Shown in pieces: positions 32,198 through 40,908 of a DNA stretch of 43,092 nt; position 1 is the stretch's first letter, and each line of letters begins with the position of its first letter. The position numbers were made by a program, and so were the translations under genes. This DNA is from DATGJX01 sp035279385 (GTDB lineage Bacteria; Vulcanimicrobiota; Vulcanimicrobiia; Vulcanimicrobiales; Vulcanimicrobiaceae), in contig DATEHZ010000039.1 in assembly GCA_035279385.1 (NCBI GenBank), forward strand, positions 1-43,092, given 5' to 3'. Below the pieces are notes generated by a model that did not search any database, was not told the DNA's origin, and saw only the letters and a list, made by a program, of their open reading frames with translations.

Positions 32198-32995
32198 TTA
32201 CGGATTATTGAGCACTTCACCGCCGGAGATCTGCGCGGCCGGATTCGCGACCTGCGGCCAGCCCGGCGGCGGTACGCCGTTCCAGAGCAGATCGAAGGCC
32301 GTCGTCGTGTCGTAGTTGGTATTCGGCGGCAGCCACCGCTGATCCGAAGGTCCCTGGGTCCCCGGCGCGTCGATGACTTGACCGCCCGAGGGCGGCGAAC
32401 CCGGCGTAACGGTAAACCAGTTGATGTACCATACGCCGCCGATCGCCGGCGCGGGTGACGAGCTCGGAGACGAAGACGGAGATGCCGTCGGCGACGGCGT
32501 TGCGGTCGGACCGACGCCGCTGAACACGTGCCGGTCGATCGTCACGCAGAACTGCGTGCCGGAACCGTTGCAGTTGGCGTTGAGATGCATCTGTGCGTCG
32601 CTGACGGTCAGTTGCGTCGGAACTTTTATCGGCGGCCCGCCGCCCGGATTGCTTTGGCTGACGAACTGGTACAGGCTGGCCGTCGGTCCCGACTGACCCT
32701 GAAGCTGCGAGACGATGATTTCGAAGGAGTAGTTGATCCAGTTTTGCTGCTGGTTTCCGTTGAACGCGTAGGGCTCGCCGGTCGTTCCCGGGGCAACGAC
32801 GCCGCTCGTGTTGAGCGCAAGCACGTACCATACGTTCGTGAAGTCCATCTGCTGGTAGGTGTTGAACTTGATCTGCATGTAGCCAGGCGGCAGCCCTTGC
32901 CCGGAGGTACCTGCACGGTCGGGCGTAACTTGACGACCGCAAGAAGCCAGCGTGAGTGACATAGCACAAAACACGAAGATCAGTTTGCGGACCAT
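32198..32995 (-). CDS. Lipoprotein of unknown function
   Basis: A 265-aa lipoprotein: MVRKLIFVFCAMSLTLASC with lipidated Cys19. The mature part is rich in aromatic and polar strand-like segments (GYMQIKFNTYQQMDFTNVWY, WINYSFEIIVSQL). It contains a Pro/Ser/Thr linker (TPSPTASPSSSPSSSPAP) and ends in VWYINWFTVTPG and QRWLPPNTNYD. I do not recognise the family. The ATG at 32995 has GGAGG at 5-base spacing. It is divergent from lnt and followed by the metallothionein gene; whether the two are functionally linked is unknown. Confidence 0.8.
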   Translation of the reverse strand: MVRKLIFVFCAMSLTLASCGRQVTPDRAGTSGQGLPPGYMQIKFNTYQQMDFTNVWYVLALNTSGVVAPGTTGEPYAFNGNQQQNWINYSFEIIVSQLQGQSGPTASLYQFVSQSNPGGGPPIKVPTQLTVSDAQMHLNANCNGSGTQFCVTIDRHVFSGVGPTATPSPTASPSSSPSSSPAPAIGGVWYINWFTVTPGSPPSGGQVIDAPGTQGPSDQRWLPPNTNYDTTTAFDLLWNGVPPPGWPQVANPAAQISGGEVLNNP

Positions 32996-33029
32996 CAGCA
33001 CCTCCGTCGTATTGGAGCCTGCGCTCGCC

Positions 33030-34559
33030 ATGCTCGGCGCGCTCGCGCTCGCCCTCGCCTTCCCGAAAACGCAGCAGGCGTGGCTTGCTCCGCTGGGCGC
33101 GGCCTGCCTGTTCTGGACCTGGGAACGGCTATCCTGGAAACGCGCATTTTTCACCGGTTGGTTCGCCGGCGCGATTTTTTTCTGCATCAGCTTCTCGTGG
33201 TTCACGTATACCGTGGGCGATTACGTCGGCTCGCTCGCTTTCGCCGTCGTGCTGATTCCCGCGCTCATCGAAGCGCTGGCGTTCGCCTTCACCGCAGCGT
33301 TTGTGACGATTGCTCGGCGGTTTGCGCCGCCCGTGCTGGTGCCGGTCGCGTTTGCCGCAGCGTTTACGCTCTTCGAATGGCTGCGCTCGGTCGACTACAC
33401 GGCCGTGCCGTTCGCGCAAATCGGCTACTCGCAAACCTCGACGCCGCTGGCGGTGTACGCCGCATACATCGGGTCGTTCGGCGTTACGTTCATCGTCATG
33501 CTGCTCGGCGGATATATCGCCTACGCGATCTCGCGCAGAACGGTCGCGCCGCTGGCCATTGCTGCCGCGATCGTTGCAGCCGGCTGGTACGCCGCATATA
33601 GTGCGTGGCCCGCACGTCATGCGGCGCCGCCCAGCATGCGCGTTGCGGCCGTGCAAGGCAATATCGCGCAGACGATCAAGTGGAACAAAGATCAGCTCCC
33701 GCGCAACGTCGAGCGCTACGTTTCTCTCACCAAGCGCCTTGCGCCGCTGCATCCGCAGCTGATCGTATGGCCCGAAACCGTCATCACGACCGATTTGAAT
33801 CTGCTGCCGCAGTACTTGGACTGGCGCCTGATGACGCCCGCGGAAACGGCCTACTGGCGCGGCGCGATCGATACGAACGCGCGCCTGCAAGGGCAGTTCG
33901 CAGCGTTGGCAAAGTCGATGAAGACGACGCTCGTCGTCGGCAGTCTGGACCGCCACGTCGAGGGCGCTGCGCTCAAAGAGTACAACGCGCTCTTCACGTA
34001 CGGGCCGCAGGGCCGCTTGATCGACGTGTACGATAAGCGCCAGCTCGTGCCGTTCGTCGAGAATCTGCCGCTGCCGGCGATCTTCTCGCACATTCCGGAC
34101 GCGCAGCTCATCGGCCGCTTCTCGCAGGGAACGCAGGACGCGGTGATTCCGGCGGGCGCGATGCGCTTCGCACCGCTGATCTGCTGGGAGTCGGCGTTTC
34201 CGGATCTCATTCACGCGCAGATCCGAGAGGGCGCGCAGTTCCTGGTTATTCCAACCGACGATGCGTGGTTCGGTGCGAGTTCGGGCACCTACCAGCACGC
34301 GCAAATCGCACAGATGCGCGCGATCGAATCGGGCGAGTGGGTACTGCAGGCGGCATCGACCGGTATCAGCGGCATCATCTCGCCCTCCGGAACGTGGACG
34401 GAGGCGACGCAGCTCGACAAAGAAGCGCTGGTCGTCGGCAGCATCGGGCCGCCGCCGGGTTCCCTCTTCGCGCGCATCGGTCCGAATCCGGTCATGCTTG
34501 CAATCGCCGCGCTCTACGCGTTCGTACTCCTGATCGGTGCGGTGCGGCGCCGTGCATAA
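33030..34559 (+). CDS. lnt: Apolipoprotein N-acyltransferase
   Basis: Third enzyme of lipoprotein maturation, N-acylating the diacylglyceryl-Cys. About 509 aa: roughly eight membrane spans, then a periplasmic nitrilase domain. The catalytic triad is visible as Glu249 (LIVWPETV), Lys336 (VYDKRQLVPF) and Cys385 (PLICWESAFP), followed by a final span. Lnt is typical of diderms. Start uncertain: ATG at 33030 is chosen; TTG at 33012 adds six residues, and GTG at 32952 would overlap the divergent lipoprotein gene by 44 bases. Confidence 0.93.
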   Translation: MLGALALALAFPKTQQAWLAPLGAACLFWTWERLSWKRAFFTGWFAGAIFFCISFSWFTYTVGDYVGSLAFAVVLIPALIEALAFAFTAAFVTIARRFAPPVLVPVAFAAAFTLFEWLRSVDYTAVPFAQIGYSQTSTPLAVYAAYIGSFGVTFIVMLLGGYIAYAISRRTVAPLAIAAAIVAAGWYAAYSAWPARHAAPPSMRVAAVQGNIAQTIKWNKDQLPRNVERYVSLTKRLAPLHPQLIVWPETVITTDLNLLPQYLDWRLMTPAETAYWRGAIDTNARLQGQFAALAKSMKTTLVVGSLDRHVEGAALKEYNALFTYGPQGRLIDVYDKRQLVPFVENLPLPAIFSHIPDAQLIGRFSQGTQDAVIPAGAMRFAPLICWESAFPDLIHAQIREGAQFLVIPTDDAWFGASSGTYQHAQIAQMRAIESGEWVLQAASTGISGIISPSGTWTEATQLDKEALVVGSIGPPPGSLFARIGPNPVMLAIAALYAFVLLIGAVRRRA

Positions 34560-34566
34560 CGTTCGA

Positions 34567-35121
34567 ATGTGGAATTGGAAGCGCATCGGCTGGATCGCGG
34601 CAGCGCTTTTTGCCGTGTGGGTGATCGTCGAGATCGTTCTCGCAGGCGGCAATGCGCCGCCGCCGCCCGGTTCGCAGCCCATTACGCTGCGCGGCGGGCG
34701 CGTAAGCGGCAATCACATCACGACGCGCTCGTGGAGATTCGATTACACGAAAGCGCAGATGTCTCCGGACGGCATCCTCGCAACGCTCGACGGCGTGAAG
34801 AACGGCATCCTGTACAAAAAGGGCAAACCGTATTTGAGCATTGCGGCGCAGCGCGTCTCGGTAAACACGCAATCGTTCGACTTCACCGCAACCGGCGACG
34901 TGCATATCGAGGCACTGAATCCCGCCGACCGGGTAAACAAGTCGTTCGATTCCGATTTGGTCCAGTGGGTGAACGCGACCAAAATGCTGCAGTTGCCGCA
35001 TCCGAGCCTGTTCCGCACGGGCGATCAAACGCTCAAGGTCGCGACGATCACCGTCGACTTCAACGCAAACCAGATTCACCTCGGAAAGGTGAACGGCAGC
35101 GTCGAAGCCCCGGGCCCATGA
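34567..35121 (+). CDS. LptC-like LPS export protein
   Basis: A 184-aa bitopic protein: membrane anchor about 7-25 (IGWIAAALFAVWVIVEIV), then a periplasmic domain built of LptA/LptC-type strands (RSWRFDYTKAQMSPDGILAT, AAQRVSVNTQSFDFTATG, VATITVDFNANQIHLGKVNG). Topology, length and position near lptF/G and the LptD-like gene support a LptC/LptA role. Sequence alone is weak, as is normal for this family. Start ATG at 34567; GTG at 34552, overlapping lnt, is an alternative. The stop overlaps the next ATG (ATGA, 35118-35121). Confidence 0.7.
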   Translation: MWNWKRIGWIAAALFAVWVIVEIVLAGGNAPPPPGSQPITLRGGRVSGNHITTRSWRFDYTKAQMSPDGILATLDGVKNGILYKKGKPYLSIAAQRVSVNTQSFDFTATGDVHIEALNPADRVNKSFDSDLVQWVNATKMLQLPHPSLFRTGDQTLKVATITVDFNANQIHLGKVNGSVEAPGP

Positions 35122-35699
35122 AGCTTCCAGCCTTATCGCTTGCGCCCGTCTTCGCGCTTTGCGCGTGCGGCGGCGGAAGCGGCGCGCAACATGCGGCCAC
35201 GCCGCAGCCTTCGCTCGCGCCGCTCATCTCCTCGCGCGGCGTTACGATGCCGCTCGAGCAAGCCGTGCACGAACTCACGTTTGCGCCGTTCATACCTGCG
35301 GCGCAAATAGCGGGCATTGCGATCGTTCCGCCGCTCAGCGACGACGAGGACAAGCGCGATCCGGGCATCGCCATCGAATACAAGAGCGAAGGCGATACGC
35401 TGCTGCTCTCGCAGTGGCCCCGAACCAAGATCGAGATCGCGGTGGGAAGTTTCGACGCCACCCGTCGTCCGTGCGCCCCCGTCGCCTACAAGCCGGACGG
35501 CTTGCTCTGGACGACCCGCGACGGACGAGTGATGACTCTGCAGCCGGATGGCGCGGTAGCGCCTGCGCGAATCGCGCGCGAAGTAGACCGGCTGCTGCGT
35601 GCCGGTGCCTGCCAACGGCGGACGGGGGCTACTCTTTCTCGCCCTCTTCCGTCTCGCCGGACCCCATCTGTTTTTTCGCCTCGGCGATCAGCTTCTTGA
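35118..35699 (+). CDS. Small lipoprotein, unknown function
   Basis: A 193-aa protein with lipoprotein-like signal MKLPALSLAPVFALCAC (Cys17) followed by GGGSGAQHAATPQPS. The mature domain (ITMPLEQ-type start in VTMPLEQAVHELTF through EIAVGSFDATRRPCAPVAY to TRDGRVMTLQPDG) is not recognised. The gene is translationally coupled to the LptC-like gene by a 4-base overlap. Its last 23 codons (after about base 35629) overlap the convergent KGG gene and are probably not structured. Confidence 0.72.
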   Translation: MKLPALSLAPVFALCACGGGSGAQHAATPQPSLAPLISSRGVTMPLEQAVHELTFAPFIPAAQIAGIAIVPPLSDDEDKRDPGIAIEYKSEGDTLLLSQWPRTKIEIAVGSFDATRRPCAPVAYKPDGLLWTTRDGRVMTLQPDGAVAPARIAREVDRLLRAGACQRRTGATLSRPLPSRRTPSVFSPRRSAS

Positions 35700-35970
35700 C
35701 CTTCTGACCGCCTTTGTGCCCGATTTCCTCGTAGAAGTCGGGCCCATACTTTTCCTTGACGACCTTACCGCCTTTTTGGCCGATGGACTCGTAGAACTCC
35801 ACACCATGCCGTTGACGGGTCGCCTGCCCTCCCTTGCGGCCTATCTCCTCGTAAAAGCCCGAACCGTATCGGTCGCGTACCGTGTTGCCGCCTTTTTTGC
35901 CGGCTTCACGTACGGACATCTCGCCACCCGGCTGCTTGTCGTCCGGCTCGCCTTTGGTGGGTTTAGCCAT
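35629..35970 (-). CDS. KGG-repeat (GsiB-like) stress protein, four repeats
   Basis: A 113-aa hydrophilic protein made of four KGG units of about 20 residues (for example REAGKKGGNTVRDRYGSGFY and EEIGRKGGQATRQRHGVEFY) and a charged tail. These are the stress-induced KGG repeats found in B. subtilis GsiB and many desiccation- or stress-tolerant bacteria, thought to be disordered hydrophilin-like protectants. It follows the shorter KGG gene after 31 bases that include a T-rich tract (complement of 35986-35998), and is likely part of the same message. Confidence 0.92.
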   Translation of the reverse strand: MAKPTKGEPDDKQPGGEMSVREAGKKGGNTVRDRYGSGFYEEIGRKGGQATRQRHGVEFYESIGQKGGKVVKEKYGPDFYEEIGHKGGQKVKKLIAEAKKQMGSGETEEGEKE

Positions 35971-36001
35971 TAGTAGACCCCGGTGGAAAAGAAAAAAAGG
36001 G

Positions 36002-36220
36002 TTAGGACGTCTTGCGTTTCAGCTTCTGGCCGCCTTTTTGGCCAATAACCTCGTAGAAAGAAGGACCGTACTTCTCTTTGGTTGCTTCGCCACCCTTACG
36101 GCCGATAGCCTCGTAGAACTCCGTCCCGTACTTGGCTTTGACCCGCTCGCCGCCACGCTTGCCTGCTTCACGGACGGTCATGCCGCCGCCGGGACCTTGC
36201 GAATTTTCTTGAACTGCCAT
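36002..36220 (-). CDS. KGG-repeat (GsiB-like) stress protein, short
   Basis: A 72-aa relative of the neighbouring KGG protein: N-terminal MAVQENSQGPGGGMTVREAG, three KGG cores (GKRGGERV, GRKGGEATKEKYGPSFY, GQKGGQKLKRK) and a basic end. The paralogue pair suggests local duplication. First gene after the sigma-B-like promoter at 36262-36286. GAGGTG occurs 11 bases before the ATG. Confidence 0.92.
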   Translation of the reverse strand: MAVQENSQGPGGGMTVREAGKRGGERVKAKYGTEFYEAIGRKGGEATKEKYGPSFYEVIGQKGGQKLKRKTS

Positions 36221-36261
36221 GCTAGTTTCAACACCTCGACGTGAGAAATGTCTCGGACTAA

Positions 36262-36286
36262 ATACCCACTCGACCGCCTGTTAAAC
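36262..36286 (-). promoter_or_regulatory. Sigma-B-type promoter ahead of the KGG genes
   Basis: The minus strand reads GTTTAA (36286-36281), exactly 13 bases, then GGGTAT (36267-36262). This matches both halves of the general-stress sigma-B promoter consensus known from Bacillus (GTTTAA, 12-15 bases, GGGWAW). Initiation near 36255 would give a 35-base leader to the first KGG gene. gsiB, the KGG gene of B. subtilis, is a classic sigma-B target, so motif and gene agree. Confidence 0.7.
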
Positions 36287-36312
36287 GAAGCAGCAGACAG
36301 GACTATCGCTTT

Positions 36313-37827
36313 TTGATCTCGACGGTGCTCGAAAATGCCGCGATCGTCGACGGCACGGGACGTTTGTCTTATACCACGGATGTCGGAATCGTCGGCGATC
36401 GCATCGCATTGATCGGCGATCTGCGGGAACGCGACGCCGCGCAGCGCGTCGACTGCACCGGCATGACGCTCGCGCCCGGTTTTATCGACGTGCATTCGCA
36501 CAGCGACGAACGCTGGCTGGAGTTGCCGCGCTGCGACGGGAAGATCGCGCAAGGCGTGACGACGGAGATCGGCGGCAATTGCGGCACGTCGGTGGATCCG
36601 CGCGGCATCGATGCATTTTTGCGTGACGTCGAACGAAGCCGCGTCGCGCTCAACGTCGCAACGCTGGTGGGATTGGGCAGCACGCGCAAACTGATCTCGG
36701 GCGATTCCGAGCGCCGCTTGCAACCCGAAGAGATCGACGCGCAGGCGCGTATCGTGCGCGAAGCGTGCGAACAAGGCGCCATCGGCATTTCCAGCGGGCT
36801 TATCTATCCGCCCTCGATGTACGCGGACACAGGCGAACTCGCCGCGATGGCAGCCGCAGCGCGCGACGCAAACGCCCCGCGCTACGCATCGCATTTGCGC
36901 AGCGAAGGCGACGAACTCATACCGGCGGTCGAAGAAGCCATCGAGATCGGACGCCGCTCGGACGTGCTCGTGCAGTTCTCGCATCACAAAGCCGCCGGCA
37001 AAAAAAATTGGGGCAAAGTGCATCAGTCGCTCGAACTGATCGACGCCGCGCGCACGGGCGGCATCGACGCGTACTGCGACGTGTATCCCTACGTTGCGAG
37101 TTGGACGGACTTCGCCACGATTCTGCCGGACGCCGCGCGATACGGCGGAGCGCAGGCAACGCTCGAGCGGCTCGCCGATCCGGAAATTGCCGCAGCGGTG
37201 CAGTTGCAGTTGCATTTGCGTTATGCCGACCAGTGGCACGACATGCTGATCACCGACGTCGCGTCGGAGAAAAACTCGCAGCTCGCCGGCATGCGCGTCG
37301 ATGAGATCGCGCGGGCGTGGCGGCTCTCTCCCGCGGCGGCGGCCCTGCGTCTGCTGCGCGAAGAGCGGCTCGAAACCGGCGCCGTCTTCTTCAAGATGTG
37401 CGAAGCGGACGTAGCGACCGTGCTCTCGGCGGATTTTTGCTGCATCGGCAGCGACGCGTCGGCTCGCGCGCTCTGCGGCCCTACGGCCAAGGGCGTACCG
37501 CACCCGCGCGCGTTCGGCACGTTTGCGCGCGTGTTCGGACGCTACGTCCGGGAGCTGGGCACGCTCGACTTGCCGCAAGCGGTTCGCCGCATGACCGCTC
37601 TGCCGGCCGCAATTTTCGGCTTGCGCGAGCGCGGGACGATCGAGATCGGCAATTACGCGGATCTCGTCGTGTTCGATGCGGAGCGCGTGCGCGACACGGC
37701 GACGTACGAAGCGCCGTATCAGTTTCCGGTCGGCATCGCGCACGTATTCGTGAACGGGCGCGCGGTTCTGCGGGACGGCGAGTTCACGGAGGAACGTCCG
37801 GGGCGCGTGCTGCGCAGCGGAACCTAA
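36313..37827 (+). CDS. N-acyl-D-amino-acid deacylase-type amidohydrolase
   Basis: A 504-aa metal-dependent amidohydrolase of the D-aminoacylase group. Signatures are the HxH metal motif GFIDVHSHSD (His61, His63), TEIGGNCGTSVDP, GISSGLIYPPSMYADTGEL, RYASHLRSEGDEL, QFSHHKAAGKKNWGK and the late CIGSDASAR. The C-terminus has the usual ERGTIEIGNYADLVVFD of amidohydrolases. Substrates of relatives are N-acyl-D-amino acids, or dihydroorotase/dipeptide-like compounds, so the exact one is open. Given the context of peptidoglycan genes, salvage of D-amino-acid derivatives is possible. Start TTG at 36313 or GTG at 36325; neither has a strong ribosome site. Stop overlaps the convergent gene by 4 bases. 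Confidence 0.88.
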   Translation: MISTVLENAAIVDGTGRLSYTTDVGIVGDRIALIGDLRERDAAQRVDCTGMTLAPGFIDVHSHSDERWLELPRCDGKIAQGVTTEIGGNCGTSVDPRGIDAFLRDVERSRVALNVATLVGLGSTRKLISGDSERRLQPEEIDAQARIVREACEQGAIGISSGLIYPPSMYADTGELAAMAAAARDANAPRYASHLRSEGDELIPAVEEAIEIGRRSDVLVQFSHHKAAGKKNWGKVHQSLELIDAARTGGIDAYCDVYPYVASWTDFATILPDAARYGGAQATLERLADPEIAAAVQLQLHLRYADQWHDMLITDVASEKNSQLAGMRVDEIARAWRLSPAAAALRLLREERLETGAVFFKMCEADVATVLSADFCCIGSDASARALCGPTAKGVPHPRAFGTFARVFGRYVRELGTLDLPQAVRRMTALPAAIFGLRERGTIEIGNYADLVVFDAERVRDTATYEAPYQFPVGIAHVFVNGRAVLRDGEFTEERPGRVLRSGT

Positions 37828-39890
37828 GTTCCGCTCTCGCCGCCCAGGTGAAAGACGTACTTTACAATGAAGCGATGCAGCGTTTGGGATGCCGCCGGCG
37901 TTCCGTAGACGAGATAGAGCAGGTCTTCGTTCGCGAAACGCTGCTGGTATGACAGCGCGAGGTTGGTGCCGGGATCGGCAAAGCCCCCCGCGCCGTTGAT
38001 GGATCGTATACCGAGCGCGAGAGCGGCGTCGCGGCCGAACGATCGAGTCAGCGAGATGCGCCGCAGCCACTGCGAATCGAAGATCGGACCGCCGCGTGCG
38101 GTGCGCTCGATGTTTCCGTCGAACTCGAGCGATATGCCGTAGGTGCCGAACGAGCGCACGAGCGACGAATTGAGCTGCTGCACCCACATGCCGCCGAACG
38201 GCCCCCAGTAATACGAGACCTGCGTGGGCGAGGACGTGTCTTCCTTATAGCCCAATCCGATCATGCGGCGGTTGTACCACTGTCCGCTCAGTTCGCTGGG
38301 GCCGGCGAAAGCGTGCAGCGTGATCAGATTCTTGAAGTCCATGTCGATCATGCCGAACACGTCTGCTTCGTGCACCGTCCCGTCGCTCGCGATCTGGCGA
38401 TCCGCCGCGGCGGTCACGGTATAGCGCTTGATCGGGCTCGAGTCGCTCGTGTTGCCGTGGTAGGCGATCCATACGCCAGGACCGCGCGCGTCATGCAACT
38501 GCGTGAACCCGTCGAGCGGCGAATACTGCGCACCGACGTCTTGGTACATCGCGTAGGCGGTGAAACGGTTGTTCTGCACGCCGCCTACGGCGAGCAGCGC
38601 GTGCGAAGCCGACGGATCGGCGATCGCCGTACCGCTCTCGGACGCATATCGGGCCATCGTGAAAACGCCGGAATGCGGGTTCGACGTCGTCACGCCGAGC
38701 CCGGCCGTGTTGTCGTCGACGCCGGCATGCCGCGCCAGCACGCCTTCGCTGGAGATCGAGAGCGACTTGTCGGGGAGCGTGTACGCGTACCCGTACGCCG
38801 TGTCGTTGAGATCCGGGCCGAGCGCGTTCAGCACGCCCACGGCGTTGCGCCCGGCGGTGCCCTCAATCTTCAGACCGCGATCGAACACGCCGATCGAAGG
38901 CGTGTAAAACATCGAATTGCCCGGTCCGCCGAATTCGATGTTCGGCAGTGCGTTGATGTAGCTCGCCCCCTGCGCGAAAAACGGACGATACTCCGTGAGA
39001 AAGCGCCGGAATTCTTGCGGCGCTATGGTCGCCTGGTCTTGTTCGACGTTCGAAAAATCGGGATCGAGCGTACCGACGAATGCGAGCGTGTCGGTGAACG
39101 GATAGGTGACGTCGATGCCGGCATGGCGATCGATCTGGGACTGACCGAAGCTCTGCAATAGGAACGGATCCGCATGCGGCCGCGGGCGCGTCGCGCCTGC
39201 CGCGATGCGCAACCCATCGAGAACGGGCCAATTCTGAGCGCTCGTGACGTCGGTCTGCGCCGGCTCGTACGCCCAGGTGTAGCGCGCGCTGCGCGCGGCG
39301 ACGTAGCGCACGAAATTGATGCGCCAGCGCTGCACCGCCGCGCGCTGCGCGCGCAAATCCCGCATCGGAATGACCATGAGCACGTTGTAGTCGCCGCCCG
39401 GCAACACGGCCGCGAGCGATTGCCAGCGCGGCGCGTAGCGCGCGTTCTCACTCGCGCTCTCGTCGTGCACGCCTTTGGGTGAGACTTCAAATTCATAGGT
39501 GCGGGAACCGTTGCCCGAGGTGTCGACCAGAAACGCCACATGGTCGTCGCTGCCGACGCCCGCGTTGTCGACGTTCTGCGTTGCGGTGATCGGAACGCCC
39601 CGCTGCGCGCAGTGGAACGCGACGTACACGTTCTTGTCGTCGTAGAGCAGGTACGCAACGGTTTGCAGCTGCGCGGACCGGCGGTCGCTGAAATCGACGA
39701 ACGAATCCACGCGCAGTGCGGTTTGCCATACGCGATCCGCGAGAGATGCGCTTAGGGAAGGCGGTGAAGTCGCCTTCACCGCCGTAAACGAATCCGCGTG
39801 CGTGGCTGCGCCTAAAAGCAGCGCAGCGAGTACCGCCGTTACGATGTGGAGGGCACCGCTTTGAACGCGTACACCTTTGGTCCGCGCCAA
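37824..39890 (-). CDS. DUF5916 outer-membrane protein with CBM9-like domain
   Basis: A 688-aa exported protein: signal peptide about 1-33 (hydrophobic TAVLAALLLGAATHA), a CBM9-like carbohydrate-binding sandwich about 40-225 (RVWQTALRVDSFVDF, VAYLLYDDKNVYVAFHC), the DUF5916 hallmark DPDFSNVEQDQATIAPQEFR with YRPFFAQGASYI, then a long beta-barrel region ending VKYVFHLGGESGT. Relatives are thought to be outer-membrane proteins, function unknown. The start is uncertain: TTG at 39890 overlaps the upstream gene by 52 bases and has no clear ribosome site, but no other start keeps the signal peptide. Confidence 0.85.
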   Translation of the reverse strand: MARTKGVRVQSGALHIVTAVLAALLLGAATHADSFTAVKATSPPSLSASLADRVWQTALRVDSFVDFSDRRSAQLQTVAYLLYDDKNVYVAFHCAQRGVPITATQNVDNAGVGSDDHVAFLVDTSGNGSRTYEFEVSPKGVHDESASENARYAPRWQSLAAVLPGGDYNVLMVIPMRDLRAQRAAVQRWRINFVRYVAARSARYTWAYEPAQTDVTSAQNWPVLDGLRIAAGATRPRPHADPFLLQSFGQSQIDRHAGIDVTYPFTDTLAFVGTLDPDFSNVEQDQATIAPQEFRRFLTEYRPFFAQGASYINALPNIEFGGPGNSMFYTPSIGVFDRGLKIEGTAGRNAVGVLNALGPDLNDTAYGYAYTLPDKSLSISSEGVLARHAGVDDNTAGLGVTTSNPHSGVFTMARYASESGTAIADPSASHALLAVGGVQNNRFTAYAMYQDVGAQYSPLDGFTQLHDARGPGVWIAYHGNTSDSSPIKRYTVTAAADRQIASDGTVHEADVFGMIDMDFKNLITLHAFAGPSELSGQWYNRRMIGLGYKEDTSSPTQVSYYWGPFGGMWVQQLNSSLVRSFGTYGISLEFDGNIERTARGGPIFDSQWLRRISLTRSFGRDAALALGIRSINGAGGFADPGTNLALSYQQRFANEDLLYLVYGTPAASQTLHRFIVKYVFHLGGESGT

Positions 39891-40228
39891 TTCGTGAGCG
39901 AGCCCGAGATGACGCCGCCTTTACCGATCGTTCCGTTGAATTGATGGCGTCCGCGCGAGCCGAACGAGAGCCAGAGCCGATCGCCGGTCAGTCCGCCGGA
40001 AACGGACTCAAAGCCGCCCTCGTACTCATCGCGGTACGTGCCGTTCACGGTTCCGTCGGCGTAAAAATGCAGCGTCATGCGGCCGGTGTATTGACCTGCG
40101 CTCGCAAGCGGCTGCGTTTGTTGGTACGACGTGTGATAGGTGAGGGTCTTGGCCGTCTTCGCCGCGTGTGCGGCAAGGGGCACCGCCAGCAGAGCGGCCG
40201 CCGCGACGATTGAGAACAGCATGCGCAT
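39839..40228 (-). CDS. Small exported protein of unknown function
   Basis: A 129-aa protein with signal peptide MRMLFSIVAAAALLAVPLAA (cleavage near AHA-AK). The mature part is strand-rich and Gly-rich: GRMTLHFYADGTVNGTYRDE, GGLTGDRLWLSFG, GTIGKGGVISGSL. It looks like a small beta-barrel or lipocalin-like fold, but I cannot name a family. AGGAG lies 7 bases before the ATG at 40228. It lies 27 bases after coaE and its end overlaps the proposed DUF5916 start. Confidence 0.78.
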   Translation of the reverse strand: MRMLFSIVAAAALLAVPLAAHAAKTAKTLTYHTSYQQTQPLASAGQYTGRMTLHFYADGTVNGTYRDEYEGGFESVSGGLTGDRLWLSFGSRGRHQFNGTIGKGGVISGSLTNWRGPKVYAFKAVPSTS

Positions 40229-40255
40229 GAAAGAACTCCTCTTGGGAGGTGAACT

Positions 40256-40873
40256 TTATGTCGTGGACTTGGCGGCGGTCTCACCGCCGACCTGGCGGGA
40301 CGTCAGCGCCTCGTACACGGCACGCGTTCGTTCGCGCAGATGCACCAGATTGCCGTCGTTTTCGATAACGTACGTGGCGAGGCGGCGTGCCGTTTCAGGA
40401 TCGATCTGCGAGGCCATGCGCGAGCGCACTTGCTCCTCGCTCAGACGATCGCGCATCACAACGCGGCGTATGCGCTCGTCTTCCGGCGCAATAACCACGA
40501 TGCTTGCGTCGACGCGATCGACGTAACCGGTTTCGAAGAGCAGCGGCACGACGTGCACGATCACCTGTCCGCTTTGCGCGTAGCGATCGGCTTCGCCGGC
40601 CAGGCGCCGCACGTGGGGATGCACGATGGCGTTCAGCCGCTCGCGCGCGGACGGATCGCGAAAGACGATTTGCGCGAGTGCGGCACGATCCAAAGACTCG
40701 TCGCGCACCACCGACGGCCACACGCGTGCAACTTCCCGCAGCGCATCGCTCCCGGGCGCCACGGCCTGGCGCGCGAGGTCGTCCGTATCGACGATATAGG
40801 CGCCCAAAGACTCGAGGATGCGCGCAACCTCGCTCTTGCCCGAACCGATGCCGCCGGTTAATCCGATCCTCAC
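40256..40873 (-). CDS. coaE: Dephospho-CoA kinase
   Basis: Last step of coenzyme A synthesis, ATP-dependent phosphorylation of the ribose 3'-OH. 205 aa: P-loop RIGLTGGIGSGKSEVARIL (2-20), DTDDLARQAV, the lid segment HPHVRRLA, VVHVVPLLFETGY-like HVVPLLFETGY, and DRLSEEQVRSRMASQ. GTG start at 40873 with AAAGG four bases upstream; it gives the exact family N-terminus. A degenerate copy of this 5' end lies 116 bases upstream at 40909-40989. Confidence 0.95.
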   Translation of the reverse strand: MRIGLTGGIGSGKSEVARILESLGAYIVDTDDLARQAVAPGSDALREVARVWPSVVRDESLDRAALAQIVFRDPSARERLNAIVHPHVRRLAGEADRYAQSGQVIVHVVPLLFETGYVDRVDASIVVIAPEDERIRRVVMRDRLSEEQVRSRMASQIDPETARRLATYVIENDGNLVHLRERTRAVYEALTSRQVGGETAAKSTT

Positions 40874-40908
40874 AAGACCTTTATTTCCACACTCATGATC
40901 AGCCTCGT

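Noticed and set aside
32190..32214. GGGTAT just before the metallothionein ATG as a second sigma-B-type promoter
   Set aside because: No GTTTAA-like element at 12-15 bases upstream (TGCTCA or GTGCTC instead), and the site lies at the end of the lipoprotein gene.
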